In this document: positions 31,536 through 39,259 of the stretch, piece by piece
Layout of the letters: every line of letters begins with the position of its first letter
Numbering within the stretch: position 1 is the stretch's first letter
Origin: Hyphomonadaceae bacterium
GTDB lineage: Bacteria; Pseudomonadota; Alphaproteobacteria; Caulobacterales; Hyphomonadaceae
DNA length: 39,270 nucleotides
Reading direction: 5' to 3'
Assembly (NCBI GenBank): GCA_027485145.1
Contig: JAIXRO010000115.1
Location: 1-39,270 of the forward strand
The notes under the pieces: generated by a model
Database searches by the model: none
What the model was told of the DNA's origin: nothing
The model's input: only the letters and a program-made list of their open reading frames with translations
Position numbers and translations under genes: made by a program

Positions 31536-31646
31536 ATGCTGACCTCCATTCTGGTTCTCTCCGGCGTGCTCGCCATGGTCTGCGCCCCGGGTCTCATCGC
31601 GCAAAGCCGCGAAGAGGCTCGCGGCAAGGATGAGGGAGGCGTCTGA
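31536..31646 (+). CDS. Psp-operon micropeptide 2 (36 aa), translationally coupled to pspB
   Basis: Starts four bases after the pspA stop and its TGA shares the A of the pspB ATG (TGATG, stop 31644-31646, start 31646). One membrane helix (LTSILVLSGVLAMVCAPGLI) with Cys16 and a short charged tail (AQSREEARGKDEGGV). Such exact spacing on both sides argues that it is a real translated gene and couples PspB output to it. Not a family I recognise; too short for default gene callers. PspB/PspC-associated function is inferred from position. Confidence 0.72.
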   Translation: MLTSILVLSGVLAMVCAPGLIAQSREEARGKDEGGV

Positions 31647-31912
31647 TGGATGAGGCCGCCATCGTTCTGATCGCTGTCACAGGCGTTCTTGCGCTGTTCG
31701 TCATCCTGCCGGGCATGATCCTCCACTACATCACGATGTGGCGGAAACAGAAAACCCTGCAGCCGGATGACGAGCGGATGCTTGAAGACCTGTGGCGGTC
31801 CGCCAAGGCGATGGAGCGGCGCATCGAGTCCCTCGAAGCCCTGCTTGAAAAATCCGAGGCGGACGCCCCGCGCCGTCCGCCTCGCCCCTCCCGCTCAACT
31901 CTTGAAGACTGA
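31646..31912 (+). CDS. pspB: Phage shock protein B
   Basis: 88 residues. One membrane helix at about 4-25 (AAIVLIAVTGVLALFVILPGMI), then the family pattern LHYITMWRKQKTLQPDDERMLEDLW and coiled coil AMERRIESLEALLEKSE. With PspC it senses membrane stress and releases PspA from PspF in enterobacteria. Ends in a Pro/Arg tail. Overlaps the micropeptide by one base at its start and is 12 bases before pspC. Confidence 0.95.
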   Translation: MDEAAIVLIAVTGVLALFVILPGMILHYITMWRKQKTLQPDDERMLEDLWRSAKAMERRIESLEALLEKSEADAPRRPPRPSRSTLED

Positions 31913-31924
31913 GGAAACACCTCC

Positions 31925-32341
31925 ATGTCCCGCACTTACGACCCCTATGGCTCCCCCAATCCGAAGCGCTTTTTCCGCTCGCGCAATGACAGCGTCATCG
32001 CCGGCGTCTGCGGCGGACTTGCCGAACGCTTTGGCTGGGACCCGCTGCTCGTCCGTATCCTGACCGTCCTCCTGACCGTCTTCATGATGGGCCCGGTGGC
32101 GATCATCGCCTACATCGTCACCTGCCTCGTGACCCCGCGCACACCGATCGGCTACGGAAACTTTTCAGCGGATGAAGACGCCTTCTGGCGCGGCGTCTCC
32201 GACCGCCCGCGCGCGACGTTCGGCACCATAAAGTATTCGTTCATGGACCTCGAAGAGCGCCTGAAGAACATCGAACGCACGGTCACATCCGACGAATGGC
32301 GCCTGCGCCAGGAGTTCAAGGATCTCGAAAAGGGCAACTGA
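31925..32341 (+). CDS. pspC: Phage shock protein C with C-terminal coiled-coil extension
   Basis: 138 residues. The PspC domain (about 12-78) has NPKRFFRSRNDSVIAGVCGG, LAERFGWDPLLVRILTVL and a membrane helix TVFMMGPVAIIAYIVTCLVTP. After it comes a ~60-residue soluble tail (FSADEDAFWRGVSDRP ... LEERLKNIERTVTSDEWRL) ending RQEFKDLEKGN. That tail closely matches the end of the 66-aa protein at 6.3 kb. The tail likely interacts with PspA or PspF on the cytoplasmic side. Upstream SD GAGGAAA before the ATG. Confidence 0.95.
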   Translation: MSRTYDPYGSPNPKRFFRSRNDSVIAGVCGGLAERFGWDPLLVRILTVLLTVFMMGPVAIIAYIVTCLVTPRTPIGYGNFSADEDAFWRGVSDRPRATFGTIKYSFMDLEERLKNIERTVTSDEWRLRQEFKDLEKGN

Positions 32342-32395
32342 CCGCCCTTCCTGCCCCACGCAACCCAAGACTTTTTCCGACCAAGGACCGGACCA

Positions 32396-32581
32396 ATGAA
32401 ACAGGGGACACTTCTTCGCGACAACCGCCTCCTGGCGGCGCTCGCCTTCACACTCTTCGCGGCCGCGATCTATGCCGCGCACCTGCAAGGCGGTGTGTCG
32501 ATGCAACTCGGCGACGTGCTGCTCAGCGTCAAGACGCATCAGGAAGGCGGCCTCGTTGTCTCCTTCATGCAGGCGCGCTGA
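32396..32581 (+). CDS. Psp-operon micropeptide 3 (61 aa)
   Basis: The last gene of the psp operon, 54 bases after pspC. One membrane helix (LLAALAFTLFAAAIYAAHL), with a basic N-terminus (MKQGTLLRDNR) and a C-terminal beta-like domain MQLGDVLLSVKTHQEGGLVV. Ends seven bases before the convergent mnmC stop. Not a family I recognise. Real by position, codon use and an AAGGACCGGACC leader. Function is unknown. Confidence 0.7.
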   Translation: MKQGTLLRDNRLLAALAFTLFAAAIYAAHLQGGVSMQLGDVLLSVKTHQEGGLVVSFMQAR

Positions 32582-32587
32582 AGCGCG

Positions 32588-34438
32588 TCAGCCGCGCCGC
32601 AGCGCGCGGAAGACGAAGCGCATCGGGCTGACCGCCTGACGGGACGCAAGCGATGCCGGGACCGGCGACCCGGCGAGCTGCGCCGCGATCAGCCCCGCGG
32701 CCCACGGCGCCCAGGTGAAGCCGCGCGCGCCGTATCCGCTGGCGGCATAAATGCCGGCCAAAAGAGGGGCGTCTGCATCCGCGGCACGCCCCTTTTTCAC
32801 ATCTGCAAACCGGGTGAGGGCCGAGGCCTGATCCGGTACGGCGCCGATCAGCGGCAGACGGTCCGGTGTCGTTGCCCTCAGGCTTGCCCGCGAGCGGACA
32901 TCCGGGACGTCCGCATCGCGCACCCACCAGGGCGAGAGCCGTTTCAGGGCGCTCAAATTTTCATCGCGCGCCGCCGGTGTGCCCTCGGTGGCGTGGTCCG
33001 GACCCGAGGGTTCGAACGTGGCGCCCCAAAGACGGTCATGACCTGTCGCGAGCGCATAGGTGCCGGACGCCAGCGCGGAGGGCGGCGCGGCGACCTCGCG
33101 GGTGACGAAATCGACCTGGCCTAAACGCGCTTCGAGCGGCAGGTACGGCGCGAGGCGGGCGGCATTCATACCGTTCGCAAGAATGATGGCATCGAACGGT
33201 TCTCCGTTGACGGAGCAAGTTTCCAGCGACGCCTGAACCGGCCCGCCAAGATGGCAATGGGCACCTGCGAGCAATCGCGCGATCAGCGCCGGCGGCCGCA
33301 GGATCAAAGCACGCTTGTGCAGCAGTCCGCCGCCGCGCACCGCTTCAAGGTCTTCGAGCGGCAAGGGCGGATCGGCGAGCAGCTTTTCAAAGCGCGAGAC
33401 TTCGGCCGCGTTGCGCGGCGTTTGCAGGACATCCGTCACCTCCGCCTCGGGCATCCCGCGATAGAGGTCCCGGGCGGCGAGGTAGGCGTCAATCAGCAGC
33501 CCGGCTTCCGCCGTGTCACCGGCATCGAGGCGCGGCATCAGCAGGGCGAGCGGATTGCCGCTGGCTCCGCTGGCGGGCGCGGGTGCCGGATCGAAGACAT
33601 GCGCGGCGATGCCATATCCGGTGAGCGCCTGCGCGAGGGCGGCGCCCGCAATGCCGGCACCGAGGACGGCGACGCGGCGAGGCGGCGAAGCGGGGCCGCG
33701 CAATCCGTAAGGATCGGGCGCGAGCGGAGGCGGCGCCTCGAGGCGCGCTTCCAGGCGCTCGCGTTTGCGCCCATGCCCCTCGGCCTTGGCGACGCTGAAG
33801 CCCGCCTCGGTGAGGCCGCGGCGGACAGCGCCGGCGACGGTGAAGGTGCCGAGCCTCGCGCCGGGCCGAGACCGCGCCGCGATCTCCGGATAGATCCAGG
33901 CGCCCCACATGTCTTCGTTCTTCGCCGGGCTGAAACCATCCAGGAACCAGGCATCGGCGCGAAACGCGCTTTGCGGCATTGTGTCCCGGATATCTCCCAG
34001 ATGCAGGATGAGCCGCACGCCGGAATCCGGAAAAACAATGTTCCGTACACCGCGTACCGGGCCCGGCCATTGGGCAAGCAGTGCGCCGGCCTCTGCCGCA
34101 AGTTCCGGCCAGGCCACGAGGGCGCGCCGGGCATCGTCGACCTGCAGCGGAAAGCCTTCGAAGCTGACAAAGGTCAGTTGCGCGCCGGGCGAAGGCCGGT
34201 GCGCCGACCAGAGCTGCCAGAGGGCGAGGAAGTTGAGCCCCGTTCCGAACCCGGTCTCGGCGACGGTGAACTGCGCGCGCCCGGCCCAGGCTTCCGGCAG
34301 GCCGCAGCCCTTCAGGAAGACCGCCCGGCTTTCGGCCAGGCCGTCCTGCGCCGAGAAATACACGTCGCCATGCGCCTCGGCCACCGGTGCGCCGTCCAGG
34401 CTCCAGTTAATTCGGGGAAAGGTCAGCAAGCGTGCCAT
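32588..34438 (-). CDS. mnmC: Bifunctional tRNA mnm5s2U methyltransferase/FAD oxidoreductase MnmC
   Basis: 616 residues. N-terminal methyltransferase (MnmC2): [17 protein letters not shown] (61-77, SAM motif), [15 protein letters not shown] (about 186-200). C-terminal FAD domain (MnmC1) begins with [20 protein letters not shown] at about 258 and includes GVP-like LPLIGAVPD and [19 protein letters not shown]. It completes 5-methylaminomethyl-2-thiouridine at position 34 of tRNAs, improving decoding at the wobble base. The ribosome-binding site appears inside a hairpin (34445-34477). The end converges on the psp operon with six bases between the stops and no terminator. Confidence 0.96.
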   Translation of the reverse strand: MARLLTFPRINWSLDGAPVAEAHGDVYFSAQDGLAESRAVFLKGCGLPEAWAGRAQFTVAETGFGTGLNFLALWQLWSAHRPSPGAQLTFVSFEGFPLQVDDARRALVAWPELAAEAGALLAQWPGPVRGVRNIVFPDSGVRLILHLGDIRDTMPQSAFRADAWFLDGFSPAKNEDMWGAWIYPEIAARSRPGARLGTFTVAGAVRRGLTEAGFSVAKAEGHGRKRERLEARLEAPPPLAPDPYGLRGPASPPRRVAVLGAGIAGAALAQALTGYGIAAHVFDPAPAPASGASGNPLALLMPRLDAGDTAEAGLLIDAYLAARDLYRGMPEAEVTDVLQTPRNAAEVSRFEKLLADPPLPLEDLEAVRGGGLLHKRALILRPPALIARLLAGAHCHLGGPVQASLETCSVNGEPFDAIILANGMNAARLAPYLPLEARLGQVDFVTREVAAPPSALASGTYALATGHDRLWGATFEPSGPDHATEGTPAARDENLSALKRLSPWWVRDADVPDVRSRASLRATTPDRLPLIGAVPDQASALTRFADVKKGRAADADAPLLAGIYAASGYGARGFTWAPWAAGLIAAQLAGSPVPASLASRQAVSPMRFVFRALRRG

Positions 34439-34444
34439 TGTTCT

Positions 34445-34477
34445 GCCCTACCCCGCACCCCAACCTTTGGGTAGGGC
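34445..34477. repeat. Inverted repeat between mnmC and csbD; occludes the mnmC ribosome-binding site
   Basis: GCCCTACCC (34445-34453) and GGGTAGGGC (34469-34477) are nine-base perfect arms with a 15-base loop. In the mnmC transcript the purine-rich GGGTAGGGC, the only plausible Shine-Dalgarno sequence, lies within the 3' arm. Read on the minus strand the loop and arm hold several G-runs, so a G-quadruplex is a further possibility. On the plus side the repeat lies ten bases upstream of the EcfG motif, where it could act as an operator. Confidence 0.55.
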
Positions 34478-34486
34478 GCGGTGACG

Positions 34487-34511
34487 GGAACCTAGTTCGC
34501 GTCCCTGCGTT
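34487..34511 (+). promoter_or_regulatory. EcfG-type general stress promoter of csbD gene (GGAAC-N16-CGTT)
   Basis: GGAAC at 34487-34491, exactly 16 bases, CGTT at 34508-34511. This is a full match to the alphaproteobacterial general-stress consensus. Transcription would start near 34517-34520, just at the 5' side of a hairpin. CsbD-family genes are common members of general stress regulons, which supports the call. Confidence 0.8.
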
Positions 34512-34518
34512 GACTGAA

Positions 34519-34539
34519 AGACCGCACCCTCTGCGGTCT
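34519..34539 (+). other. 5'-end hairpin of the csbD transcript
   Basis: AGACCGCA-CCCTC-TGCGGTCT, perfect eight-base stem with a five-base loop, starting at or a few bases after the predicted transcription start and ending four bases before GAAAGGAA, the ribosome-binding site. It would cap the mRNA 5' end against RNase E-type decay. Confidence 0.55.
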
Positions 34540-34556
34540 GTTGAAAGGAAACTGCC

Positions 34557-34727
34557 ATGGACAAGGAACACCTCAAGGGCGCGGCCAAGACGGTCGAAGG
34601 CCAGATCAAGGAAACCGCCGGCAAGCTGACCGGCAACGAGAAGCTGGAAGCCGAAGGCAAGCTGAAGAAGGCCGAAGGCGAAGTCCGCAAGGTCGTCGGC
34701 GACGCGAAAGACGCGTTGAAGGACTAG
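34557..34727 (+). CDS. CsbD-family general stress protein (56 aa)
   Basis: Small, highly charged protein: MDKEHLKGAAKTVEGQIKE with TAGKLTGNEKLEAEGKLKKA, then EGEVRKVVGDAKDALKD. The G-K-L-T-G-N-x-x-L-x-A-E-G-x-x-x-K-A-E-G pattern is diagnostic for CsbD. Natively helical, function unclear, but induced by general stress in Bacillus and many proteobacteria. Its ATG has GAAAGGAA eight bases upstream. Preceded by a consensus EcfG promoter and 5' hairpin, followed by a terminator-like stem at 34769. An independent transcript. Confidence 0.95.
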   Translation: MDKEHLKGAAKTVEGQIKETAGKLTGNEKLEAEGKLKKAEGEVRKVVGDAKDALKD

Positions 34728-34768
34728 GTCATCCAGCGGCCCATCGAGGGCTGAGGGTTCGAGCAGAC

Positions 34769-34802
34769 ATGGCCCCGTTGCGAGTGATCGCGGCGGGGCC
34801 AT
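34769..34802 (+). terminator. Terminator-like stem after csbD
   Basis: ATGGCCCCG ... CGGGGCCAT, nine-base perfect arms with a 16-base loop, followed by TGCGCTTTT. The T-run is delayed, so efficiency is uncertain. It separates the csbD transcript from the acetyltransferase genes. Confidence 0.6.
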
Positions 34803-34859
34803 TGCGCTTTTGGTGTGGCAGCGCCACTTTCGGGCGAAGCGACAAACTGGGAGCGCGCC

Positions 34860-35147
34860 ATGGCAGAGATTACCGTCACACGTGAAGATGGCCCGACCGG
34901 CGGGCGCTACATCACGACAATTGAAGGCCACACGGCAGAGATGACCTATTCGAAAGCGGGCGCGACGCGCCTGATCATCGACCACACCGGCGTGCCCGAT
35001 GCACTGCGCGGAAAAGGGGCGGGCCAGGCACTGGTCAAGCGCGCAGTGGAAGATGCACGCGCGGCAGGCGTCAAGATCATTCCGCTCTGCCCCTTCGCCA
35101 AGGCGCAGATCGAGAAACATCCCGAGTGGCAGGACGTGCTCGCATGA
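34860..35147 (+). CDS. PF14542-type (YjdJ-like) small N-acetyltransferase, copy 1
   Basis: 95 residues of the minimal GNAT type seen in human GNPNAT-like NAT14542 proteins: an antiparallel sheet GRYITTIEGHTAEMTYSKAG, then LIIDHTGVPDALRGKGAGQAL (acetyl-CoA P-loop, RGKGAG) and the helix VKRAVEDARAAGVKIIPLCPF with AKAQIEKHPEWQDV at the end. The C-P-F-A-K-x-x-I-E-K-H-P-E/A-W/Y is the family hallmark. Start 34860 follows GGGAGCG. The next gene overlaps by four bases (ATGA), so it is the head of a coupled trio. Substrate unknown. Confidence 0.93.
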   Translation: MAEITVTREDGPTGGRYITTIEGHTAEMTYSKAGATRLIIDHTGVPDALRGKGAGQALVKRAVEDARAAGVKIIPLCPFAKAQIEKHPEWQDVLA

Positions 35148-35422
35148 CGCAGGAGATTGCGCATGACGCCGCGCGCCAGCGCTACAGCCTGGTGATCGGC
35201 GGCGTCGAAGCCTATCTCACGTATGAGCGCCCGAAACCGCGTCATCGCCTCATCACGCACACCATCGTGCCCGATACGCTGGGCGGACAGGGGCTCGGGA
35301 AAAAACTTGTGGCGCAGATCATGTCAGATGTGATTGCAGCCGGCGAAACGGTGTCATCGACGTGCTGGTTCGCCACCGGGCTGATCGACAAGACTCGGGA
35401 ATGGGCGGCGCGGCGTTCATGA
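35144..35422 (+). CDS. PF14542-type small N-acetyltransferase, copy 2 (divergent)
   Basis: 92 residues. Same architecture as the preceding gene: QRYSLVIGGVEAYLTYERPK, then THTIVPDTLGGQGLGKKLVAQ (GGQGLG P-loop) and a final helix. The hallmark Cys-Pro-Phe of copy 1 is lost, here SSTCWFATGLIDKTREWAAR. So it is a diverged tandem paralogue that may use a different acceptor or act as a partner subunit. Start ATG overlaps the previous TGA by four bases, and its own stop overlaps the next ATG by four. Confidence 0.9.
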   Translation: MTQEIAHDAARQRYSLVIGGVEAYLTYERPKPRHRLITHTIVPDTLGGQGLGKKLVAQIMSDVIAAGETVSSTCWFATGLIDKTREWAARRS

Positions 35423-35871
35423 CCGGCCTGCCCTTCTGGAAAACCAAGCGGCTCGACCAGATGGACGCGGCCGAATGGGAGTCGCTGTGCGATGGCTGCG
35501 CGAAGTGCTGCCTGCTGAAACTCGAGGACGAGGACACCGGCGAGATTGCCTATACAAGGCTGCACTGCCGCCTGCTCGATGCAGGAACATGCCAGTGCTC
35601 GGACTATGCCAACCGCAAGGTCCATGTGCCCGACTGCGTGAAGCTGACGCCGGCCGGGATCGAGGAAATCAAATGGATGCCGGGCAGCTGCGCCTACCGG
35701 TTGATCAATGAAGGCAAGGACCTGCCGGACTGGCATCACCTGGTCTGCGGCGACCGCTCGCGCGTCCACACCGAAGGCCATTCCGTCCTTGGCCGGACGG
35801 TCTCCGAGGATACCGTTCTCGACGAAGACCAGGAGGACTGGGTTGTCGACTGGGAAGGCACCGAGTTCTGA
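35419..35871 (+). CDS. YcgN-family cysteine cluster protein (UPF0260)
   Basis: 150 residues. N-terminal FWKTKRLDQMDAAEWESLCDG, then CAKCCLLKLEDEDTGEIAYT, LHCRLLDAGTCQCSDYANR, and PDCVKLTPAGIEEIKWMPGSC, with YRLINEGKDLPDWHHLVCGD. Eight or more conserved cysteines suggest Zn or Fe-S binding. E. coli YcgN has no firm function. ATGA overlap with copy 2 of the acetyltransferases makes it translationally coupled. The pairing with PF14542 GNATs suggests a shared pathway, unproven. Confidence 0.93.
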   Translation: MTGLPFWKTKRLDQMDAAEWESLCDGCAKCCLLKLEDEDTGEIAYTRLHCRLLDAGTCQCSDYANRKVHVPDCVKLTPAGIEEIKWMPGSCAYRLINEGKDLPDWHHLVCGDRSRVHTEGHSVLGRTVSEDTVLDEDQEDWVVDWEGTEF

Positions 35872-35913
35872 GCCGGAAACGGCGTCTTAAGGGAAACCGG
35901 CGACAAACCGGGC

Positions 35914-36813
35914 ATGGACGCTCTTCCCGCCTTCCTGTCGCATCTTGCAAATGAGCGCCGCATGGCCGCCAAGACCGTCGAGGCCTATGGCTCGGACCTT
36001 GCGGCCTTTGTCGGCTTCATGCGGATGCACCTTGGCGAGGAGCCGACCCTGCGCGCGCTGGCGAGCCTCAAGGCGCGCGATATCCGCGCCTATCTGGCGG
36101 CGCGTCGGCGGGACGGGCTGTCGGATGCCTCGATTGCGCGTCTCCTCTCCTCGATCAAGGCGCTGTACCGCTGGATGAGCCGCGCGCACGGGCTGGAGAA
36201 TGCCGAGATCGGCTACTTGCAGGGACCGCGCCGGGCGCCGCGGTTGCCTCGTCCGGTCTCCGTGGAAGCCGCGAAGGACATCCTGCATGAGGCAGAGACC
36301 GAGCCGGACGCGGAGCCGTGGATTGCCGCGCGCGACGCCGCGGTCCTCTCGCTGCTGTATGGCGGCGGTCTGCGCATCTCGGAAGCCCTCAGCCTGACCG
36401 GCGCCGACCTGCCGGCGCCGGAGCGCCTGCGCGTGTCGGGCAAGGGCGGCAAGACGCGGATCGTGCCGCTGATCGCGCCCGTGCGCGAGGCGATCAACGC
36501 CTATGCCGCAATCTGCCCCTACGCGCTGACACGCAGCGGCGCTCTGTTCCGGGGCGCCAAGGGCGGACCGCTCAGCCCACGGATCATCCAGGGCCGGATG
36601 CAGATGCTGCGCGGCCTGCTCGGCCTGCCGGAGACGGCGACGCCGCACGCCCTGCGGCACGCCTTCGCCACGCACCTGCTGGCGAACGGCGCCGACCTGC
36701 GCGCGATCCAGACCCTGCTCGGCCATAGCTCGCTGTCGACCACCCAGATCTATACCGGCGTGGACTCAAGCCGCCTGCGGGCCGTGCACGCAGCAGCGCA
36801 CCCGCGCGCCTGA
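35914..36813 (+). CDS. xerC: Tyrosine recombinase XerC
   Basis: 299 residues, site-specific recombinase that resolves chromosome dimers at dif with XerD and FtsK. Core-binding domain 1-105 (FLSHLANERRMAAKTVEAYG), catalytic domain with Arg154 in LLYGGGLRISEALSL, Lys180 in VSGKGGKTR, His245-x-x-Arg248 in PHALRHAFATHLL, His271 in LLGHSSLSTTQ, and nucleophile Tyr280 in IYTGV. Full length, single copy, no phage or integron genes around, so it is a housekeeping XerC and not an integrase. Follows ycgN by 42 bases. Confidence 0.93.
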   Translation: MDALPAFLSHLANERRMAAKTVEAYGSDLAAFVGFMRMHLGEEPTLRALASLKARDIRAYLAARRRDGLSDASIARLLSSIKALYRWMSRAHGLENAEIGYLQGPRRAPRLPRPVSVEAAKDILHEAETEPDAEPWIAARDAAVLSLLYGGGLRISEALSLTGADLPAPERLRVSGKGGKTRIVPLIAPVREAINAYAAICPYALTRSGALFRGAKGGPLSPRIIQGRMQMLRGLLGLPETATPHALRHAFATHLLANGADLRAIQTLLGHSSLSTTQIYTGVDSSRLRAVHAAAHPRA

Positions 36814-36815
36814 TT

Positions 36816-37988
36816 TCAGGGGCTGAGCGCCGCCGTGATCGCATCGGCCAGAAGGCGCCCGCTCGCGGTCAGGCGAAGTTCGGCCCCGGCCATCTCGGCC
36901 CAGCCCTTGTCCACGAAGACGGCAATCTTGTCACGCGGCACCAGAATGCCGGAGACGGTTTCGACCCGGCGCAGATCCACGCCCTCGGCCGCCCGGAGCC
37001 CCATCGCAAGCAGTTCACGCGCGATGTCCAGCGGCGCCAGTTGCGCCGCGTTGCTCCAGCCGCTCTGCAAGGCCTGGACATTGGCGATATAGGCTTCCGG
37101 CCGGCGTTCGGCTTCGCTGGCATATCGCCCGCCGCCCACGCTGACCCGCCCATGCGCGCCGGGCCCGACCCCGATCCAGTCCCCGCCGCGCCAATAGATC
37201 AGGTTGTGTACGGACTGATATTTCGGCGAGGCGGCATGGTTCGACACCTCATACGCCGGCAAGCCGGCGGCAGCGGTGACCGTCTGGGTCAGCTCGTAAA
37301 GGTCCGCCTGCGCATCATCGTTCATTGGCGAGATGTCGCCGCGCTTTGCCGCGAGACCAAACGGCGTCTTCGCCTCGAAGGTCAGTTCGTAGAGCGACAG
37401 GTGCGGGGCGCCGAGCGCGAGCGCATCTGCCAGTTCAGCTTCCCAGCTCGCAGGGCTCTGGCCCGGGCGGGCATAGATGAGATCGATCGAGACCGAATCG
37501 AACACTTTCACGGCGCGCCGGACGGCTTCCGCCGCCGAGACCGCGTCATGGTCTCGCCCGAGGAAGGCGAGGGCCGCATCGCGCAGCGACTGCACGCCGA
37601 TCGACAGCCGCGTCACCCCGGCCTTCTGCCAGCCCTGCAGGTCGGCGCGCAGGACATCGTTCGGGTTGGCTTCGAGCGTGATCTCGGCGCCCGGCTTGAT
37701 GCCGAACGCGTCGGAAGCAGCGAGCAGGACGGCGCCCAGCTCATCCGGGCGCAGCAGCGCGGGCGTGCCGCCGCCGAAGTAGACCGAATCCAGCGGCCGG
37801 TGCTGCGGCATGCGGGGACGGTGCGCGTGAATGTCCGCCGCGATCGCATCGACCAGCCCGCCGCCCTGCCGGTCCTTGGCGGCATACACGTTGAAATCGC
37901 AGTACGGGCAGATGCGCGCGCAGTACGGCCAATGCACGTACAGGCCAAACCCGAAATGCGGTCCGAAAGGCGCAGGGGTCAGCGTCAC
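36816..37988 (-). CDS. hemW: Radical SAM heme chaperone HemW
   Basis: 390 residues. Radical SAM [4Fe-4S] motif C23-x3-C27-x2-C30 ([10 protein letters not shown]), GGGTPALL (SAM GGE-like), and the HemW-type [20 protein letters not shown]. Lacks the coproporphyrinogen oxidase extra Cys of HemN. HemW delivers heme to respiratory enzymes. Starts with GTG at 37988 overlapping the TGA of rdgB (GTGA), which makes it translationally coupled. Convergent with xerC. Confidence 0.94.
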   Translation of the reverse strand: MTLTPAPFGPHFGFGLYVHWPYCARICPYCDFNVYAAKDRQGGGLVDAIAADIHAHRPRMPQHRPLDSVYFGGGTPALLRPDELGAVLLAASDAFGIKPGAEITLEANPNDVLRADLQGWQKAGVTRLSIGVQSLRDAALAFLGRDHDAVSAAEAVRRAVKVFDSVSIDLIYARPGQSPASWEAELADALALGAPHLSLYELTFEAKTPFGLAAKRGDISPMNDDAQADLYELTQTVTAAAGLPAYEVSNHAASPKYQSVHNLIYWRGGDWIGVGPGAHGRVSVGGGRYASEAERRPEAYIANVQALQSGWSNAAQLAPLDIARELLAMGLRAAEGVDLRRVETVSGILVPRDKIAVFVDKGWAEMAGAELRLTASGRLLADAITAALSP

Positions 37989-38608
37989 GGCAGCAGCGCC
38001 GCCCGCAGCTTGTTCACCGCGTCCGCCCGATGGCTCATCGCGTGTTTCCGGTCCGGATCCATTTCGCCGAAGGTCAGCGTCTCGCCGTTGGCGATGAAGA
38101 CCGGATCATATCCGAAACCCCGGTTTCCGCGCGGCGGCCAGACCAGCGTGCCTTGCACTTCGCCTTCAAACACCGCCTCGGATCCGTCCGGCCAGGCGAC
38201 CGCCAGCGCGCAGACAAACTTTGCCGACCGGTCGGCGGACCCACTGGCCTGCAGGGCCTGCTCGACGCGCTCCATCGCCCGGTAGAAGTCTCTCGGCTCG
38301 CCTGCCCAGCGGGCTGAATAGATGCCCGGTTCGCCGCCAAGCGCGGTCACCGCAAGCCCGGAATCGTCCGACAGGGCCGGCAGGCCGGAAGCCTGCATGG
38401 CCGCGCGGGCCTTCAGCAGGGCATTGCCCGCAAAAGTTGCCTCTGTCTCCTCGGGCTCGTCGAGGCCCAGATCGATGGCGGAGACCACGTCGAACCCGTG
38501 CGGCTCGAACAGCGCCTTCAATTCGGTGACCTTTCCGGCATTGTGCGTCGCCGCCAGCAGGCGGCCGGGCACCAACCGGGGGGGCGATTCAGCAAAATTC
38601 ACAGGCAT
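37985..38608 (-). CDS. rdgB: XTP/dITP pyrophosphatase (non-canonical purine NTPase)
   Basis: 207 residues. RdgB/HAM1 signature [18 protein letters not shown] (nucleotide-binding TxNxxK), [47 protein letters not shown], and [20 protein letters not shown], plus [10 protein letters not shown] at the end. It hydrolyses dITP, ITP and XTP, preventing misincorporation. First gene of a two-gene operon with hemW (four-base overlap). Confidence 0.97.
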   Translation of the reverse strand: MPVNFAESPPRLVPGRLLAATHNAGKVTELKALFEPHGFDVVSAIDLGLDEPEETEATFAGNALLKARAAMQASGLPALSDDSGLAVTALGGEPGIYSARWAGEPRDFYRAMERVEQALQASGSADRSAKFVCALAVAWPDGSEAVFEGEVQGTLVWPPRGNRGFGYDPVFIANGETLTFGEMDPDRKHAMSHRADAVNKLRAALLP

Positions 38609-38713
38609 CCTGGCTCCGTTCTTGCGTTGTGCGCGAACTCATATATCGTTATTCGGTAATATTGGGACATCGGGCCATCCCGGTACCGCTTCATGAACCA
38701 TCAAGGATAGAGG

Positions 38714-39259
38714 GTGAAAAGACCAGATATGCCCAGCACCGGTCACAATTCTATGGCGGAAATCATGTCTGTGCTCGTCACAGTCGCCATGTGGATCGTC
38801 GGCGCCATGGGCGTGATCGGCATCCCTGTCCTGGGTATGGGCCTGATGGCCAGCCTGTCGGGCGGCACAACGGAAATCTCCGGCATCAAGGCGCTTGCGG
38901 AGGGTGTGACCCCCGGCCAGCTGGTGATCGGCCTTGCCGGGCTGATCGTGATCGTACCGGGCGTCATCTTCATCTGCCTGCAGCTGCGCCGCATCCTGCA
39001 GACGCTCTCCGAAGGCGACCCCTTCGTGCCGGAAAACGCGACCCGCCTGTCGCGGATCGGGATCACGATCGCCGCGATGGAACTGATGCGCATCGCCACG
39101 GTTCTGGCCGTCTTCACGGCGCCTTCCCTTGTCGGCGACGAACCGCCACGTATCTCGACACAGATCATACTGTGGATCTCGGTTGCGGCGCTGTTCGTGC
39201 TTTCCCAAGTCTTTCGTGAAGGCACCCGCCTGCGCGACGAAGAAAAAATGACGATCTGA
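38714..39259 (+). CDS. DUF2975-type membrane protein
   Basis: 181 residues, about four membrane helices (IMSVLVTVAMWIVGAMGVI, LVIGLAGLIVIVPGVIFICL, IGITIAAMELMRIATVLAVF, and IILWISVAALFVLSQVFREG). Between helices 2 and 3 the sequence LQLRRILQTLSEGDPFVPENATRL is the DUF2975 hallmark (G-x-P-F-x-x-x-N). The downstream FREGTRLRDEEKMTI ending is also typical. GTG 38714 has GGATAGAG; ATG 38729 or 38753 are alternatives. In other genomes DUF2975 is followed by a small Cro/CI-type regulator; the window ends 11 bases after the stop with GGAGCGCCAT, compatible with such a gene starting there. Confidence 0.88.
   Translation: MKRPDMPSTGHNSMAEIMSVLVTVAMWIVGAMGVIGIPVLGMGLMASLSGGTTEISGIKALAEGVTPGQLVIGLAGLIVIVPGVIFICLQLRRILQTLSEGDPFVPENATRLSRIGITIAAMELMRIATVLAVFTAPSLVGDEPPRISTQIILWISVAALFVLSQVFREGTRLRDEEKMTI

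Noticed and set aside
33251-34474. 407-aa plus-strand open frame over mnmC
   Set aside because: Antisense shadow with no domain. The mnmC frame is continuous and typical.
35914-36813. Phage or integron integrase
   Set aside because: Standard XerC length and motifs, no flanking attachment sites, cassettes or phage genes.
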